DNA from: Chitinophagales bacterium
GTDB lineage: Bacteria > Bacteroidota > Bacteroidia > Chitinophagales > Saprospiraceae
Assembly (NCBI GenBank): GCA_013299105.1
Contig: JAAFJY010000006.1
Coordinates: forward strand, 186,001-250,000
DNA length: 64,000 bases
Reading direction: 5' to 3'
The notes beneath the pieces were generated by a model that did not search any database, was not told the DNA's origin, and saw nothing but the letters and a program-made list of their open reading frames with translations. Both the position numbers and the translations under genes were made by a program. How positions within the stretch are numbered: position 1 is the first letter of the stretch; each line of letters opens with the position of its first letter. Of this stretch, positions 35,626-47,417 are shown one piece after another.

Positions 35626-38600
35626 TTACAACTCCACCTCTTTAACCGTCACCGCAGGCGGCAATAACTTATACAGCAGCGGCGTCACGATCCTACTCAG
35701 CAAAGTCGATGAAATCAAACCGCCGATCAGCACCCAGGCCAGTGGCGAAATCAAAGGCGAAGACTCTAAAATCAGCGGAATCAAGCCTCCGATGGCCGTC
35801 ACGGTAGTGAGCAAGATGGGCAGAAAACGGGTTTCGGCACCAACCAGAATAGCTTCTTCCAAGGGCATGCCCTCTTCTCGCAACTGATTGGTGTAGTCCA
35901 CCAGCAAGATCGAATTTTTGATCTCGATGCCCACCAAGGCAATCATGCCAATGGTGGCTACGAAGGAGAGGGTTTCTCCAATCAAGAATAAGATGCCCAG
36001 GGCTCCGATGATGCCCAACGGGATCACCGACAACACGATCAGGGTACTTTTGAAGGTCCGAAACTCCAGCACCAGGATGGCCAACAAGCCAAACACTGCG
36101 ATCAAAATGATCGTACCCATGCCTCCAAAGGATTCTTCGGCACTTTCTCTTTCCCCACCCGCAATAAAACTGAAGCCATAGGGGAAAGGGTGAGCCGCCA
36201 GTTTTTCTATGATTTCGTCGGTCAGTTTGTCGGTGTTGTAGCCTGTTTGCACGAAACTGGTCACGCCCACCATGCGCTCCTTGTTGAAGTGGCGCAACTC
36301 GGAGGGAGAGGCCGCCAATTCCAACTTCGCAACCTGGTTCAGGGGGACCAAAGCCCCACTCAGCGAGGTCAAGTAAATGCGCGAAAACACTTCCAGGGCT
36401 TCTTTTTCGGTTTTAGCCACCGATACATTGATCTTGTACTCCTCCCCTTCGTCGGTACGGAAATTGCTCACGTCCAAGCCCGCGATGCCCATGCGGATGG
36501 TTTTTGCAATTTCGGCCATCGGCAAGCCCAGCAGGCCTGCTTTGTCCTTGTTGATCATTACTTTGAGGTCGGTTTTTTTTGTGCGCAAAGGGTTGGTCAC
36601 ATAGACCGTGCCTTCGACCGACTTCATGATGTTCTCGGCTACAAAAGCCAATTTGTTCAAAGTATCGAGGTTGGGACCCAGGATGCGCATTTCGATCGGG
36701 GCATCGGTTGGTGGGCCCTGCTGAAAACGCTCTACTTGAATATCGACCCCCGGATAATCGGCGAAACGTTCCCGCAAAGTGTCTACCAAAGCGGTAATCT
36801 CTGGCACATGCAGTACTGGATCTACCTGTACAAATACCTGGCTGTAATTGGCTGCGTTCTCTTTTTGGAACTCGTTGTAATAAACCCGGGGATTGCCTTT
36901 GCCCACATTGGCACTTACCTTCTGGACCTGTGGGTGCTGAAAAAGTTCAGCTTCCACCTTACGGGTCATGCGGTCGGTCTCCTTGATGCTGGTACCCAAA
37001 GGCATGTTGATATTGACGTTGAACATCGGTTTTTCCGACATCGGAAACAAACTGAAGCCAATGCTGGGCACCAAGGTCAGGCTAGCCATGAAAATCAAAA
37101 AGGTACCTAAAAGGGTCAAAATCGGGTGCTTGAAAGCCCAAATCAACACCTTGTGGTAAGGGTCATTGATGTAGCGTTTAAAAGCGCGTAGAAAAAAGTT
37201 GCCCTCCGACTGTTCATGCTTTTTGAGCATAATGCTCGACAAAAAAGGGATGATGGTGATGGCTACAAACAAGGAAGCAAAAATGGTAGAAATGAGCGCA
37301 ACTGGCAAGCTGCGGATGAACTGCCCAGAGCCTTCAGGCAAAAAAGCCAAAGGCAAAAAGGCCAAAATCAAAGTCGCCGTGCAGCCCAAAACCGCTACGC
37401 TGATCTGTTTGGTAGCCACAATCGCGGCCTTCTTGCGGTCGTATCCCATGCGTAGGAAGCGCTCGATGTTTTCCACGATCACAATGCTGTCATCCACCAA
37501 CAAACCCAAGGACACCACCAGCCCCACGATGCTCAATTGGTTGAGCGAAAAACCTGCCCAGCTCAGTATCGCCACCCCAATCGACAAAGACAAGGGAATG
37601 GAAATCATCACCACCAGCGATGCGCGAAAACCCAAAGGAACGAGGGTCAACAACACCAGAAAAATGGCAATGGCAAAATCTTTACCCAAGCCCCCCAAGC
37701 GCCTTTTTACGTTTTCGGGCTGGTCAAAACCTTGCTGCATGGACATGTTGCTAGGCAGCCTTTTTTGAAAATCGGTAAAAATGGGCTGTACCTTTTCGTT
37801 GGACTGGATGATGTTTTTCAGGTCTTTGAGCTTGGTGACCACCCATACGGCCCGTTCGCCGTTGAAACGGGCTTTGTGGCTGATGTCTTCTTCGCCGTAT
37901 TTTACGCTGGCGATGTCGCGCAGGTAAACCACTCGCCCCTCGGAGGTGGGTTTGACGATGATGTTGCGGATGTCATCCAGGCTTTTGAGGCTGCTGTTGG
38001 TGGTGATGTTGAATTTTTTGGCCCCAATGTTCAAGTCACCACCTGGGATATTGATGTTGCTGGCCTCGATGAAGTTCAAAACCTGGTTGAGTCCAACTTG
38101 GTTTTGGGCCATTTTTTCCAGGTTCACCTCCACTTCGATTTGGCGATCGGGGTAAGCCTGAATTTCCACTTCTTTCAGGTCGCGTACCTTTTCCAGGCGC
38201 TTTTTCAAGTCCTCGGCTACGTTCTTCATCTCCTCATACGAGGCCGTTGAGGAGGTAATGGCAGTTTGTAAAATAGCCACATCCGCCGAGGAGGCGCGTT
38301 GCACTTCGAGCAAGGCTAAGTCTTGGGGCAGGCTGCTGCGCAACTTGTTCACTTCGCGGATGACGTCGTTGTTTTTGGCGTCAATGTCCACCCCATAAGT
38401 GAATTCGAGGCGCAAGAGCATGAGGCCGTCGTCGCAGTTCGTCACGATTTTTTTCACATCGTCCAACTCCGCTACGGCATCTTCGATCGGGTCAGCAAGC
38501 AGTTCTTCCATGTCATTGGGACTGGCACCAGGATACACGGCCAAAACCACAAAAATGGGCGCACTAAAAACGGGGTCTTCGCCCCGGGGCATGGTAAAGA

Positions 38601-38685
38601 GGGCATTCAAGCCCAGCAGCAGCACCATCACAAAAATGATGATGGTAAACTGGTAATTGCGTACAGCAAATTCGGTAATCTTCAT
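35626..38685 (-). CDS. RND efflux transporter permease (AcrB/HAE1 type)
   Basis: A 1019-residue inner-membrane proton-driven pump. It has the 12-helix plan: TM1 at residues 10-30, a large periplasmic loop, a TM2-6 block with LGLLVDDSIVIVENI (the paired Asp of the proton relay), a second large loop, and a C-terminal block with LLAILVLEFRTFKSTLIVLSVIPLG and a GIEIKNSILLVDY helix. The substrate, drug or other, is not evident; the sequence lacks the Met-pair features of copper/silver CusA. It is the third gene of an operon with the adaptor (9 bp gap) and the TolC gene. Confidence 0.94.
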   Translation of the reverse strand: MKITEFAVRNYQFTIIIFVMVLLLGLNALFTMPRGEDPVFSAPIFVVLAVYPGASPNDMEELLADPIEDAVAELDDVKKIVTNCDDGLMLLRLEFTYGVDIDAKNNDVIREVNKLRSSLPQDLALLEVQRASSADVAILQTAITSSTASYEEMKNVAEDLKKRLEKVRDLKEVEIQAYPDRQIEVEVNLEKMAQNQVGLNQVLNFIEASNINIPGGDLNIGAKKFNITTNSSLKSLDDIRNIIVKPTSEGRVVYLRDIASVKYGEEDISHKARFNGERAVWVVTKLKDLKNIIQSNEKVQPIFTDFQKRLPSNMSMQQGFDQPENVKRRLGGLGKDFAIAIFLVLLTLVPLGFRASLVVMISIPLSLSIGVAILSWAGFSLNQLSIVGLVVSLGLLVDDSIVIVENIERFLRMGYDRKKAAIVATKQISVAVLGCTATLILAFLPLAFLPEGSGQFIRSLPVALISTIFASLFVAITIIPFLSSIMLKKHEQSEGNFFLRAFKRYINDPYHKVLIWAFKHPILTLLGTFLIFMASLTLVPSIGFSLFPMSEKPMFNVNINMPLGTSIKETDRMTRKVEAELFQHPQVQKVSANVGKGNPRVYYNEFQKENAANYSQVFVQVDPVLHVPEITALVDTLRERFADYPGVDIQVERFQQGPPTDAPIEMRILGPNLDTLNKLAFVAENIMKSVEGTVYVTNPLRTKKTDLKVMINKDKAGLLGLPMAEIAKTIRMGIAGLDVSNFRTDEGEEYKINVSVAKTEKEALEVFSRIYLTSLSGALVPLNQVAKLELAASPSELRHFNKERMVGVTSFVQTGYNTDKLTDEIIEKLAAHPFPYGFSFIAGGERESAEESFGGMGTIILIAVFGLLAILVLEFRTFKSTLIVLSVIPLGIIGALGILFLIGETLSFVATIGMIALVGIEIKNSILLVDYTNQLREEGMPLEEAILVGAETRFLPILLTTVTAIGGLIPLILESSPLISPLAWVLIGGLISSTLLSRIVTPLLYKLLPPAVTVKEVEL

Positions 38686-38694
38686 GGCTGGGGC

Positions 38695-39744
38695 TTATTG
38701 TATGGTCCGTACTTTCATGCCGTCTTCGAGGTAAGGTGCACCAGCAGTGACCACCTTTTGCACCCCGTCAAGGCCAGCAAGAATGACAATTTTATCTTCA
38801 AACAAGGGGCCAACGGTCACTTCCAGGCGGCGTACAGTCAGGTCCTCGTTGAGGGCAAACACCACGGCGCTGCTGCCATTGCTTTCCACGATGGCTTCTA
38901 CGGGAATTACCGCTTGTGGGCCTTGTTTTTTGGGGTAAGCCTTGAGCATGGCCACTAGGCCCACTGCCAGGCGGGGAGTGTTGCCCACAAAATCAAACTC
39001 GGCGTCAAAAGTGCCGCTTTGGGGGTTGCCCACGTCGGCCAGTTGGCTCAGTTTAGCCGTGAAAGTTTTACCAGGGTAAGCGTCCATGCTTACTTCGCAG
39101 CGGTCGCCCAGGGCCAAACGAGCCCAATCGCGGTCAGCCAGGCCTCCTTTGATCACCCAGTCGGCTTGCGCTGCGCTGAGGATGTAAAACACCGGGCTGC
39201 CAGGGCCTACAACTTCTCCTTCGTTCATGATTTTTTTCACCACCTTGCCACTGATCGGCGAACGGATTTCCGAATAACTTTGGTTAAAACGGGCCATTTG
39301 CAGGCTCTGCTCAGAGATGCTCAGTCCCGTATTGGCATTTTGCACTTGCTCCAGAGTAGCCACGCTGTCGGCGTAAAGGTTTTGGGCGCGTTGTAGGTCG
39401 CGTTTCGACTTTGCTACACCTTCTTGAGCCTGTTGCACCTGGGCATTGATCTCGGTTAGGTTGAGGGTAGCCAAGAGCTGGCCTTTTTTTACAAATTGCC
39501 CTTCTTCTACCAAAATGCGGGCAATGATACCACCGGTTTTGAAGGCGGGCCGGGCTTCATTCGAAGCTGAAACGATGCCTGCAAGCTGAATGGGTGCGGA
39601 AATTTCCTGGCGGCCCACTTCGGCCACTTTTACCGGAGTACCAAGGGCGGGTTTAGCGCTGGAGTCGGTAGTTTTTTCTTTTTTCCCACAGGCAAAGAGC
39701 AGGCCCGTCAATAGGAGCGGGAGTAAAAGGCTGCTGTATTTCAT
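38695..39744 (-). CDS. RND periplasmic adaptor (MFP) lipoprotein
   Basis: A 349-residue protein starting with a lipoprotein signal (LLLTGLLFACGKKEK). It follows the usual order of barrel-sandwich half-site, alpha-hairpin (AQVQQAQEGVAKSKRDLQRA), second half-site (IRSPISGKVVKKIMNEGEVV) and beta-barrel domain. It bridges the pump and the outer-membrane channel. It lies 33 bp after the TolC-like gene. Confidence 0.93.
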   Translation of the reverse strand: MKYSSLLLPLLLTGLLFACGKKEKTTDSSAKPALGTPVKVAEVGRQEISAPIQLAGIVSASNEARPAFKTGGIIARILVEEGQFVKKGQLLATLNLTEINAQVQQAQEGVAKSKRDLQRAQNLYADSVATLEQVQNANTGLSISEQSLQMARFNQSYSEIRSPISGKVVKKIMNEGEVVGPGSPVFYILSAAQADWVIKGGLADRDWARLALGDRCEVSMDAYPGKTFTAKLSQLADVGNPQSGTFDAEFDFVGNTPRLAVGLVAMLKAYPKKQGPQAVIPVEAIVESNGSSAVVFALNEDLTVRRLEVTVGPLFEDKIVILAGLDGVQKVVTAGAPYLEDGMKVRTIQ

Positions 39745-39777
39745 GGCTGTTTTGTTGAACGTGAATGTTTGTTTGGG

Positions 39778-41112
39778 TTAGAGCGGATAAGCGGCCAGAG
39801 CCCTTTCCAGTTCAGCGGCTTTGACCAGGATATTATAGGCGGCGATGGCCCTTTGCAAGTCTACGGTAGTCAAGCGGTTGCGGGCGTCGAAGAGTTCCAG
39901 GGAATTGGCCACTCCTTCGCGGTAGCGCTTGAAAGTATCTCGGTAATAAGCCTGAGCCGAGGCCTGTTGGGCATCATAGCTCTGGAGGGCTTCCTGTTCT
40001 GCCGCAAGGGCGTTCTGGGCGATCCGGATTTGCAGCAGGATTTGGTCTTCGGCCTGCTTGATTTGCTGGTCGATAGCGTTCACATTGAGGGCGGCTTGTT
40101 GGGTTTGCAGGCGGTTGCGTTTGTTGTTCCACAGCGGCATTTCAAACGAAAATCCCAACAAGGCATAAGGACTGAAGCCAAAATTGAAAGCTTGCGAGCC
40201 CAGGTCCAATTGAGCACCCAGCTTGGGCTTGTTGTAGGTATCTTTCAAGTCCACCAACAACTGATTGATTTCCTTGGCCTTGTTGAGTTGGGCCAGTTCT
40301 TCGCGGGAAGCAGCCTGGGCGGGCATGGCCACCAGTGTCATGGCCGCAGAATCGACGGCGATGGTTTCATCCAGGTTGCGGCCCAAAAGATGGTTGAAAT
40401 AAGCGGCGGCATTTTTCTGCATTTTACGGGCTTCCACCGCCTGGGCTTGCACCTGCGCAATTTCGCCATTGACCCGCGTGATCGCCGAGGGCAGGGCTTT
40501 GTCGTTGCGCACCAGGCTTTCGTTCACCCGCTTGCTTTCGTCCAGCAGTTGCAAGGCTTTTTCGTAAATGCGGATCGCTTCCAGGCTTTGCAAGTACTGG
40601 AAATAGGCCACTTTGATGTTTTTGGCCAGTTCGCGCTTGTACACTTGCGCGTCGATTTCTTGCAAGGTGACTTGTGCGGCTTTCACTTTGCGGTTGATTT
40701 TGATTTCCGCATTGATGATCGGCTGCTGGGTGCGGACCTTCACATCGTAAAAGTTGTTGGGAGCCAGGAGTTCATTCACGTTCTCCACCTGTGGGAAGTT
40801 GTTGGTTTTGGTCAACTGGTTGAGCGTGGAATACACCGGATTGAGCAAATCGCCCACTGGAAAAGAAATGGTTCGCCCGCCAGCGGCCAGGGTATAAGTG
40901 CCGTTCAGGCCCACATTGGGGTAAAACAGGCGCTTGGCCTCGTCCAGGGCTACCAGGTTGCGCTCCAAGTAAAACTGCTTTTCTTTCAGGGCTGGGCTGT
41001 TGGCAAAAGCTTCGCGGATGTAAGCATCCAGGGTGCTGCCTTGGGCCAATATTCCATTTTGGGCCCATGCTACGCCGAATACAGTCAGGAGGGTAAAAAT
41101 TGTGCTTCGCAT
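39778..41112 (-). CDS. TolC family outer-membrane efflux protein
   Basis: A 444-residue protein with an N-terminal signal peptide ending near VAWAQNG and two long OEP repeats rich in Ala, Gln and Leu coiled-coil helices. Family markers include an ALKEKQFYLERNLVALDEAKR helix and LGFSFEMPLWNNKRN, and the strand YALLGFSFEMPL. It forms the trimeric exit duct of the efflux complex and is the first gene of the operon, which is not the most common order. Confidence 0.92.
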   Translation of the reverse strand: MRSTIFTLLTVFGVAWAQNGILAQGSTLDAYIREAFANSPALKEKQFYLERNLVALDEAKRLFYPNVGLNGTYTLAAGGRTISFPVGDLLNPVYSTLNQLTKTNNFPQVENVNELLAPNNFYDVKVRTQQPIINAEIKINRKVKAAQVTLQEIDAQVYKRELAKNIKVAYFQYLQSLEAIRIYEKALQLLDESKRVNESLVRNDKALPSAITRVNGEIAQVQAQAVEARKMQKNAAAYFNHLLGRNLDETIAVDSAAMTLVAMPAQAASREELAQLNKAKEINQLLVDLKDTYNKPKLGAQLDLGSQAFNFGFSPYALLGFSFEMPLWNNKRNRLQTQQAALNVNAIDQQIKQAEDQILLQIRIAQNALAAEQEALQSYDAQQASAQAYYRDTFKRYREGVANSLELFDARNRLTTVDLQRAIAAYNILVKAAELERALAAYPL

Positions 41113-41156
41113 GTTTGAGCTTGAAGGGTTGGGGCAAAATTGATTTTACCGCCTTA

Positions 41157-41290
41157 GTATTTGAGCTAAAATAAGATGGACATATTTGTTTTTAAGGTTT
41201 AGCAAAAAAAGAACACAACTTCCTTTCATCCAGTTGCTTTTCTTTTTTCACTAAACCCAAACCTGTCCACCTTATTTTTTTACGCTCCCT
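41157..41290 (-). mobile_element. Family A hairpin element (MITE-like), copy 4
   Basis: A 134 bp copy flanked by TA on both sides (41155-41156 and 41291-41292). It is nearly the same length and sequence as copy 5. The arms ATAAGATGGACA and TGTCCACCTTAT pair, as do GTTTAG and CTAAAC and the inner AACTTCC ... AGTTG parts. Confidence 0.75.
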
Positions 41291-41292
41291 TA

Positions 41293-41566
41293 TAAAACAT
41301 GCTACAAAGAAAGCCCCATGAGACTGCTCAATCAAGCCTTGCATGCCGAATCGTCGTTTGGATGGGTTGAATGGGTTGATTTTGGGGTTGAAGGAGGGTA
41401 AACGCATCGTGTCACCCTAAAATTCATTTCACCCTGGATCAGGACAAAAAAAGGGGTTACCAAGGGTGTCAACAAGACAAGTGAAGTATTTAGTGGTATT
41501 CGCCGATGCATGGCCATGCACAGCTGTACGTATCCGCCTTAGTATTTGAGCTAAAATAAAATGGAA
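41293..41566. other. Spacer 3' of family A copy 4
   Basis: No gene is supported. A right-end fragment of family A (GTATTTGAGCTAAAATAA, 41542-41559, with TA at 41540-41541) joins directly to repeat family C. Confidence 0.45.
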
Positions 41567-41650
41567 GTATTTGACCGACGAGCTACGCAGCTACGGAGAC
41601 AAAGAGCCCGCGAAACTGGGGCCGTAACTAAAATTTGGATTACCAGTCTA
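41567..41650 (+). repeat. Dispersed repeat family C, copy 2
   Basis: Matches 10113-10190, with TATTTGACCGACGA, CTACGGAGACAAAGAGCCCG and AATTTGGA shared. Non-coding. Confidence 0.6.
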
Positions 41651-41705
41651 GGATTTTTCACGTAAAACACTTGAGCATTCTCAGCCAGCGTTGGTCATTG
41701 CTACT

Positions 41706-41739
41706 AAAAAAATCGGGTCTCAAATGATTTTGAGACCCG
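41706..41739 (-). terminator. Rho-independent terminator of the tonB-like gene
   Basis: CGGGTCTCAAA at 41714-41724 pairs with TTTGAGACCCG at 41729-41739. On the minus strand the hairpin is followed by seven T, about 17 bp after the stop of the TonB gene. Confidence 0.85.
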
Positions 41740-41755
41740 GACTACATCTTTTTCA

Positions 41756-42637
41756 TTACTGTAGCACAAACCGTACGGGGAGGCTCATCAGCACCTTTAC
41801 TGGAATACCTCGGTTTTTGCCGGGATTCCAGCGCTCCATTTTTTTGACTACTCGTAGTGCTTCTTCGCCACAACCGCCACCGATGTCTTTTACAACAACC
41901 GGGTTGGAGACATTGCCTTCTTTATCCACCACGAATTGGATCACGACCGTCCCAGTTATGCCATTTTCGGCGGCCAGGCGGGGGTATTTGATTTCCCGGG
42001 CCAGGTAACCCATGATGTTTTCGGGATAAGCAGGCATTTGCTCCACTACCACGAAAGGTTTGTCCTCCTTTACTGGTAGCTCGGCGACGAGCACTTCTTC
42101 TGGTGCTTCTTCCACCGGAGCATCCAGCAAGCCCTCGGGGGTGCCGTTTGGATCACCATCAATGGTTTTGGTGCCAATAGCAATGTCCTTCATCTCCTCC
42201 TGGGTGGGTGGAACTTCTTCTTCAGCAACTAAATCGTCAGGAGTAGGTTTCGGGACCACAAAGGCAATCGTAGCCTGCTGCGGTGGCGGTGGTGGCGTCA
42301 CGGGCGGTGGTGGTGGTGGAGTATTTTGCTCAACAGGAGGAGGGGTAAGTTCAACAATCGTACCGTCGAGAAATTTATTGTTTGCCAGTACTTTTTTTGC
42401 AAAAATCGTTCCAAAATAAGCAAACAGCACCAAACCAATGGTCAATAAACCCGCCAAAGTCATGCGGCGATTGTATTGTTGTCGAAGCTGGTATGCGCCA
42501 TACTCTTGGTTGCGGTAACTGAACAACAATTCCAACCAGTAAGGCTGAAAAATCGTACCCGATAGTGCTCGATTCAAGGTAAAAGGCTGGCTATCACCCA
42601 GTTTTTGGCCAGGTGGCAAAGATCGTTGTGCTGACAT
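41756..42637 (-). CDS. Energy transducer TonB
   Basis: A 293-residue protein read from the ATG at 42637. A cytoplasmic segment of about 60 residues precedes a single TM helix (LAGLLTIGLVLFAYFGTIF), then a Pro-rich spacer with PPPPPPVTPPPPP and an acidic part with VPPTQEEMKD. The last 90 residues are the TonB C-terminal domain (PAYPENIMGYLAREIKYP, GTVVIQFVVDKEGNVSN, EEALRVVKKMERWNPGK). It couples the proton-motive force to TonB-dependent receptors such as the one at 55440. The N-terminal 60-residue cytoplasmic part is longer than in the E. coli protein and common in Bacteroidota. Confidence 0.93.
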   Translation of the reverse strand: MSAQRSLPPGQKLGDSQPFTLNRALSGTIFQPYWLELLFSYRNQEYGAYQLRQQYNRRMTLAGLLTIGLVLFAYFGTIFAKKVLANNKFLDGTIVELTPPPVEQNTPPPPPPVTPPPPPQQATIAFVVPKPTPDDLVAEEEVPPTQEEMKDIAIGTKTIDGDPNGTPEGLLDAPVEEAPEEVLVAELPVKEDKPFVVVEQMPAYPENIMGYLAREIKYPRLAAENGITGTVVIQFVVDKEGNVSNPVVVKDIGGGCGEEALRVVKKMERWNPGKNRGIPVKVLMSLPVRFVLQ

Positions 42638-42879
42638 GTTTTTGGTTTTGGGCAAAAGCAGGACCAGCTCACCCCGTGGTACCAGGCAGGGCAATGTCCG
42701 ATTTTGCAAATGTGTAAGGGATGATTTGTCGCTTTAATTTTCAAACGACCTACACTACAATAGATGCAATGGAAAGTAAAAATGGTGTGTGTGGTTCGCT
42801 TTTAGCTTATTTTTTTGCTAAACCTGGACCGGAAACCCCAAAAAGCTTGTTTTGAGTTCGTCTACTGTGAAAATACTTG

Positions 42880-42887
42880 TATCTTTG
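42880..42887 (+). promoter_or_regulatory. Candidate -7 box of the aminotransferase gene
   Basis: TATCTTTG ends 4 bp before ATG 42892 and 10 bp before ATG 42898. If used, the transcript would be nearly leaderless. The nearest TTG upstream is 25 bp away, longer than ideal. Confidence 0.4.
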
Positions 42888-42891
42888 TAGG

Positions 42892-44037
42892 ATGTTAATG
42901 TCCTCTAAGCTACCCGGAATCGGCACTTCTATTTTTACGGTTATCTCTGCTCTTGCTCAAGAACACAATGCGATCAACCTTGGCCAGGGCTTTCCGGATT
43001 ATCCTACTTCCGAGCATTTGATGGACCTGGTGAATAAGTACATGCGCCAGGGCTACAACCAGTATGCTCCCATGCCTGGGGTGATGCGTCTTCGCGAGCG
43101 CATTGCCGAAAAAATTGAAGGCATGTACGGCATCAATGTCGATCCTGACCGGGAAATCACCATCACATCTGGTGCTTCCGAGGCTTTGTTCTCTGCCATT
43201 GCTTGCCTGATTCGCCCTGGCGACGAGGTGATCATTTTTGAACCCGCTTATGATTTGTACCGCCCTGCAGTGGAGATTTTTGGTGGGGTGGTCAAAACGT
43301 ATGAATTACTGGCCCCCGATTTTCAGGTCAACTGGAATTATTTGAAACGCATGATGAGCTCCAAAACCAGGCTCATCATCATCAATAATCCGCACAATCC
43401 GTCAGGTAAGGTTTTCAAGGAAAGCGACTTGCTGGAGTTGGAAAAATTCCTGGACAGCAGCCATGATTTATTCATCGTGAGCGATGAAGCCTACGAGCAC
43501 TTGATTTTTGATGGGCTGGAACACCAGAGCGTTTTGCGCTATCCACGCCTGCGCGAGCGTGCCTTTGCCGCTTTTTCTTTTGGTAAAACCTTTCACAACA
43601 CGGGTTGGAAAATAGGTTATTGTATAGCCCCACCAGCTTTGACCAAGGAGTTTCGCAAAGTTCACCAATTCAATGTTTTTTCGGTGAATACGCCAATGCA
43701 ACATGCTTTTGCAGCGTTTTTAGAAGATCCCATTGAGTACCTGGGGCTGAGCACCTTTTTTACCCACAAACGCGATTTGTTTTTGGACATCATCGAAAAA
43801 TCGCGTTTCACTCCCTTGGCTTGCGAAGGTACTTATTTTCAAACCTGCCTTTATGACCGCATCAGCGACGAAAAAGATATTGACCTCTGTAGGCGCCTGA
43901 CTACTGACTTAGGGGTGGCCGCCATTCCATTCTCGGCTTTTTACACCAATGGCACCAATCAAAACATCATCCGTTTCTGTTTTGCTAAAAAAGACGAAAC
44001 CTTGGAGCGGGCTGGTGAGTTGTTGTTGAAAGCGTAG
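42892..44037 (+). CDS. Pyridoxal-phosphate aminotransferase (methionine/kynurenine aminotransferase type)
   Basis: A 381-residue fold-type I aminotransferase. INLGQGFPDYPTSEHLM is the typical opening; NNPHNPSGK and VSDEAYEHLIFDG hold the PLP-contacting Asn, Asp and Tyr, and SFGKTFHNTGWKIGY the Schiff-base lysine. C-terminal IRFCFAKKDETL gives the substrate-carboxylate Arg. Close relatives such as E. coli YbdL transaminate methionine and other bulky amino acids with 2-oxo acids, so that is the likely reaction. Either ATG 42892 or ATG 42898 may start the protein; a TTG at 42877 is unlikely because it lies in the promoter box. Confidence 0.92.
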   Translation: MLMSSKLPGIGTSIFTVISALAQEHNAINLGQGFPDYPTSEHLMDLVNKYMRQGYNQYAPMPGVMRLRERIAEKIEGMYGINVDPDREITITSGASEALFSAIACLIRPGDEVIIFEPAYDLYRPAVEIFGGVVKTYELLAPDFQVNWNYLKRMMSSKTRLIIINNPHNPSGKVFKESDLLELEKFLDSSHDLFIVSDEAYEHLIFDGLEHQSVLRYPRLRERAFAAFSFGKTFHNTGWKIGYCIAPPALTKEFRKVHQFNVFSVNTPMQHAFAAFLEDPIEYLGLSTFFTHKRDLFLDIIEKSRFTPLACEGTYFQTCLYDRISDEKDIDLCRRLTTDLGVAAIPFSAFYTNGTNQNIIRFCFAKKDETLERAGELLLKA

Positions 44038-44095
44038 TGTTGTGATGAGTTATGAATGATAAGTTATGAATGATGAGTTATGAGTGAGGCTCGCT
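44038..44095 (+). repeat. 14-bp tandem repeat after the aminotransferase gene
   Basis: GATGAGTTATGAAT, GATAAGTTATGAAT and GATGAGTTATGAGT follow each other at 44043-44084. It begins right after the stop codon. Confidence 0.6.
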
Positions 44096-44273
44096 GGCAA
44101 ATTTTGAGGTGACATCAGTACTTGTTTGCACGGTTTTGGGGGGGTGAAATTTGTAACTTTTAGTTATTTTACCGTCATGTGTCACTGAGAAACAACGAAT
44201 TTGATCCAAAATTCAGGGTAAGGGATGGCGAAAGAATAAGCCACAAAAATTGGCCAGTCAAATTTGAGTTAGT

Positions 44274-44453
44274 GGGTCAACGTCATGCTGGAAATCAGCA
44301 AGATAGGGTGTGGAGTGTGTAAGTGTGAGTTCGGGTGGGGGACTTCGAACATAAGTTTCGTCTCCAATTGAAAACGAGGTTTCTTCACACTCAAACCCAA
44401 ACAAGCACACCCAAACCCAATTTCATCCGTGTTCCCATCCCGCGAAGCGGGGC
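44274..44453 (+). repeat. Dispersed repeat family E, copy 1
   Basis: Matches the reverse complement of 60171-60355 over about 180 bp, including TCAACGTCATGCTGGAAA, AGTGTGTAAGTGTG, CACCCAAACCCAATTTCATC and the end GTTCCCATCCCGCG. The remaining part of the spacer 44096-44273 shows no feature. Confidence 0.65.
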
Positions 44454-44521
44454 AAAGCACCAATTATTGCAAGCTATTTTTTCTGTGGCCCTTAAAAGTT
44501 GCATTACAACTCATTTATCCG

Positions 44522-45130
44522 ATGTCGAACCCAGCAGCACAGTTTTTAGCCCAAGCCGATCCGGTTTTAGCCAAAATCATCCACAGCATTCCGGAGCCCG
44601 TACATGAAAGCACCCACGATGTGTTTTTCGACCTGATGAGTTGCATTCTGGAGCAACAAATCCATTACCGCAGCAGCAAGAGGATCTTTCAAAAGATGCT
44701 GGACACAGCCCAGTTGACAACCCTGAGCCCTGAAAATTTTGCCCAATTTGAAGAAAAAACTTTCGTTACCGCCAAGTTGTCGATGGGCAAATACGAGACT
44801 TTGGGACAAATTTTAGCCTTTTGGCAGCAACAAAAAATAGCTTGGCCTGCACTCAGCGATGAAGAAGTGCGTGGGCAATTGGGCTCAATCAAAGGTATCG
44901 GTCCCTGGACGATTGACATGATTCTATTGTACACTTTGGAGCGGCCCAATGTTTTTCCCGCCGACGACTTTCACCTCAAGGAGATCATGGTCAAACTGTA
45001 CGGCCTTAACCCCGAAAGTAAACTGAAAGCACAAATGTTAGACATCGCCAAAGACTGGGGCGAGAACCGCTCTCTGGCCGTCAAGTACCTCTTGGCTTGG
45101 AAGGAGTTCAACAAGAAAAAACCAGTTTGA
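44522..45130 (+). CDS. DNA-3-methyladenine glycosylase II (HhH-GPD family)
   Basis: A 202-residue AlkA-type base excision repair enzyme read from the ATG at 44522. The helix-hairpin-helix with the catalytic Asp is LGSIKGIGPWTIDMILLYTL, followed by PNVFPADDFHLKE, where the ADD supplies the catalytic Asp. It lacks the N-terminal AlkA_N domain, so it is shorter than E. coli AlkA and closer to the yeast MAG type. It removes alkylated purines from DNA. A strong terminator follows. Confidence 0.92.
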   Translation: MSNPAAQFLAQADPVLAKIIHSIPEPVHESTHDVFFDLMSCILEQQIHYRSSKRIFQKMLDTAQLTTLSPENFAQFEEKTFVTAKLSMGKYETLGQILAFWQQQKIAWPALSDEEVRGQLGSIKGIGPWTIDMILLYTLERPNVFPADDFHLKEIMVKLYGLNPESKLKAQMLDIAKDWGENRSLAVKYLLAWKEFNKKKPV

Positions 45131-45142
45131 TTTTTACCAACG

Positions 45143-45178
45143 AAAAAAGCCGCTCTCTTGCTGGAGAGCGGCTTTTTT
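45143..45178. terminator. Bidirectional rho-independent terminator
   Basis: GCCGCTCTC at 45149-45157 pairs with GAGAGCGGC at 45164-45172, flanked by A6 on the left and T6 on the right. It serves the glycosylase gene and may also stop transcripts from the other side. Confidence 0.92.
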
Positions 45179-45290
45179 ATTCAAAAAATTTCAGCTAGAA
45201 AGCAGTAAAAAGTTTAGTAGAAAAGCACATGGTCCAGCCCTGAAATTAAGTTCAGCGCATGCTTTTCAACCCTCAACTTTTCAACTAAAA

Positions 45291-47306
<2,016 letters not shown>

Positions 47307-47417
47307 CTAAAAAAATACTTTTAGCAACCTTTTTAAAATATTGATTTTGAATGTTTTAGAGATAAGTATTGGAAAAATAACTCCGAGCGTTTATTGGCCT
47401 TTAAAAGTGCTTAAACA

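Noticed and set aside
36190-37110. 306-codon plus-strand frame opposite the RND permease
   Set aside because: Antisense to a strong transporter gene and without protein-like features.
39769-41118. 449-codon plus-strand frame opposite the TolC gene
   Set aside because: Its length equals that of the antisense TolC gene and its composition (Leu/Gln/Gly-rich) is a shadow; TolC has clear family motifs on the other strand.
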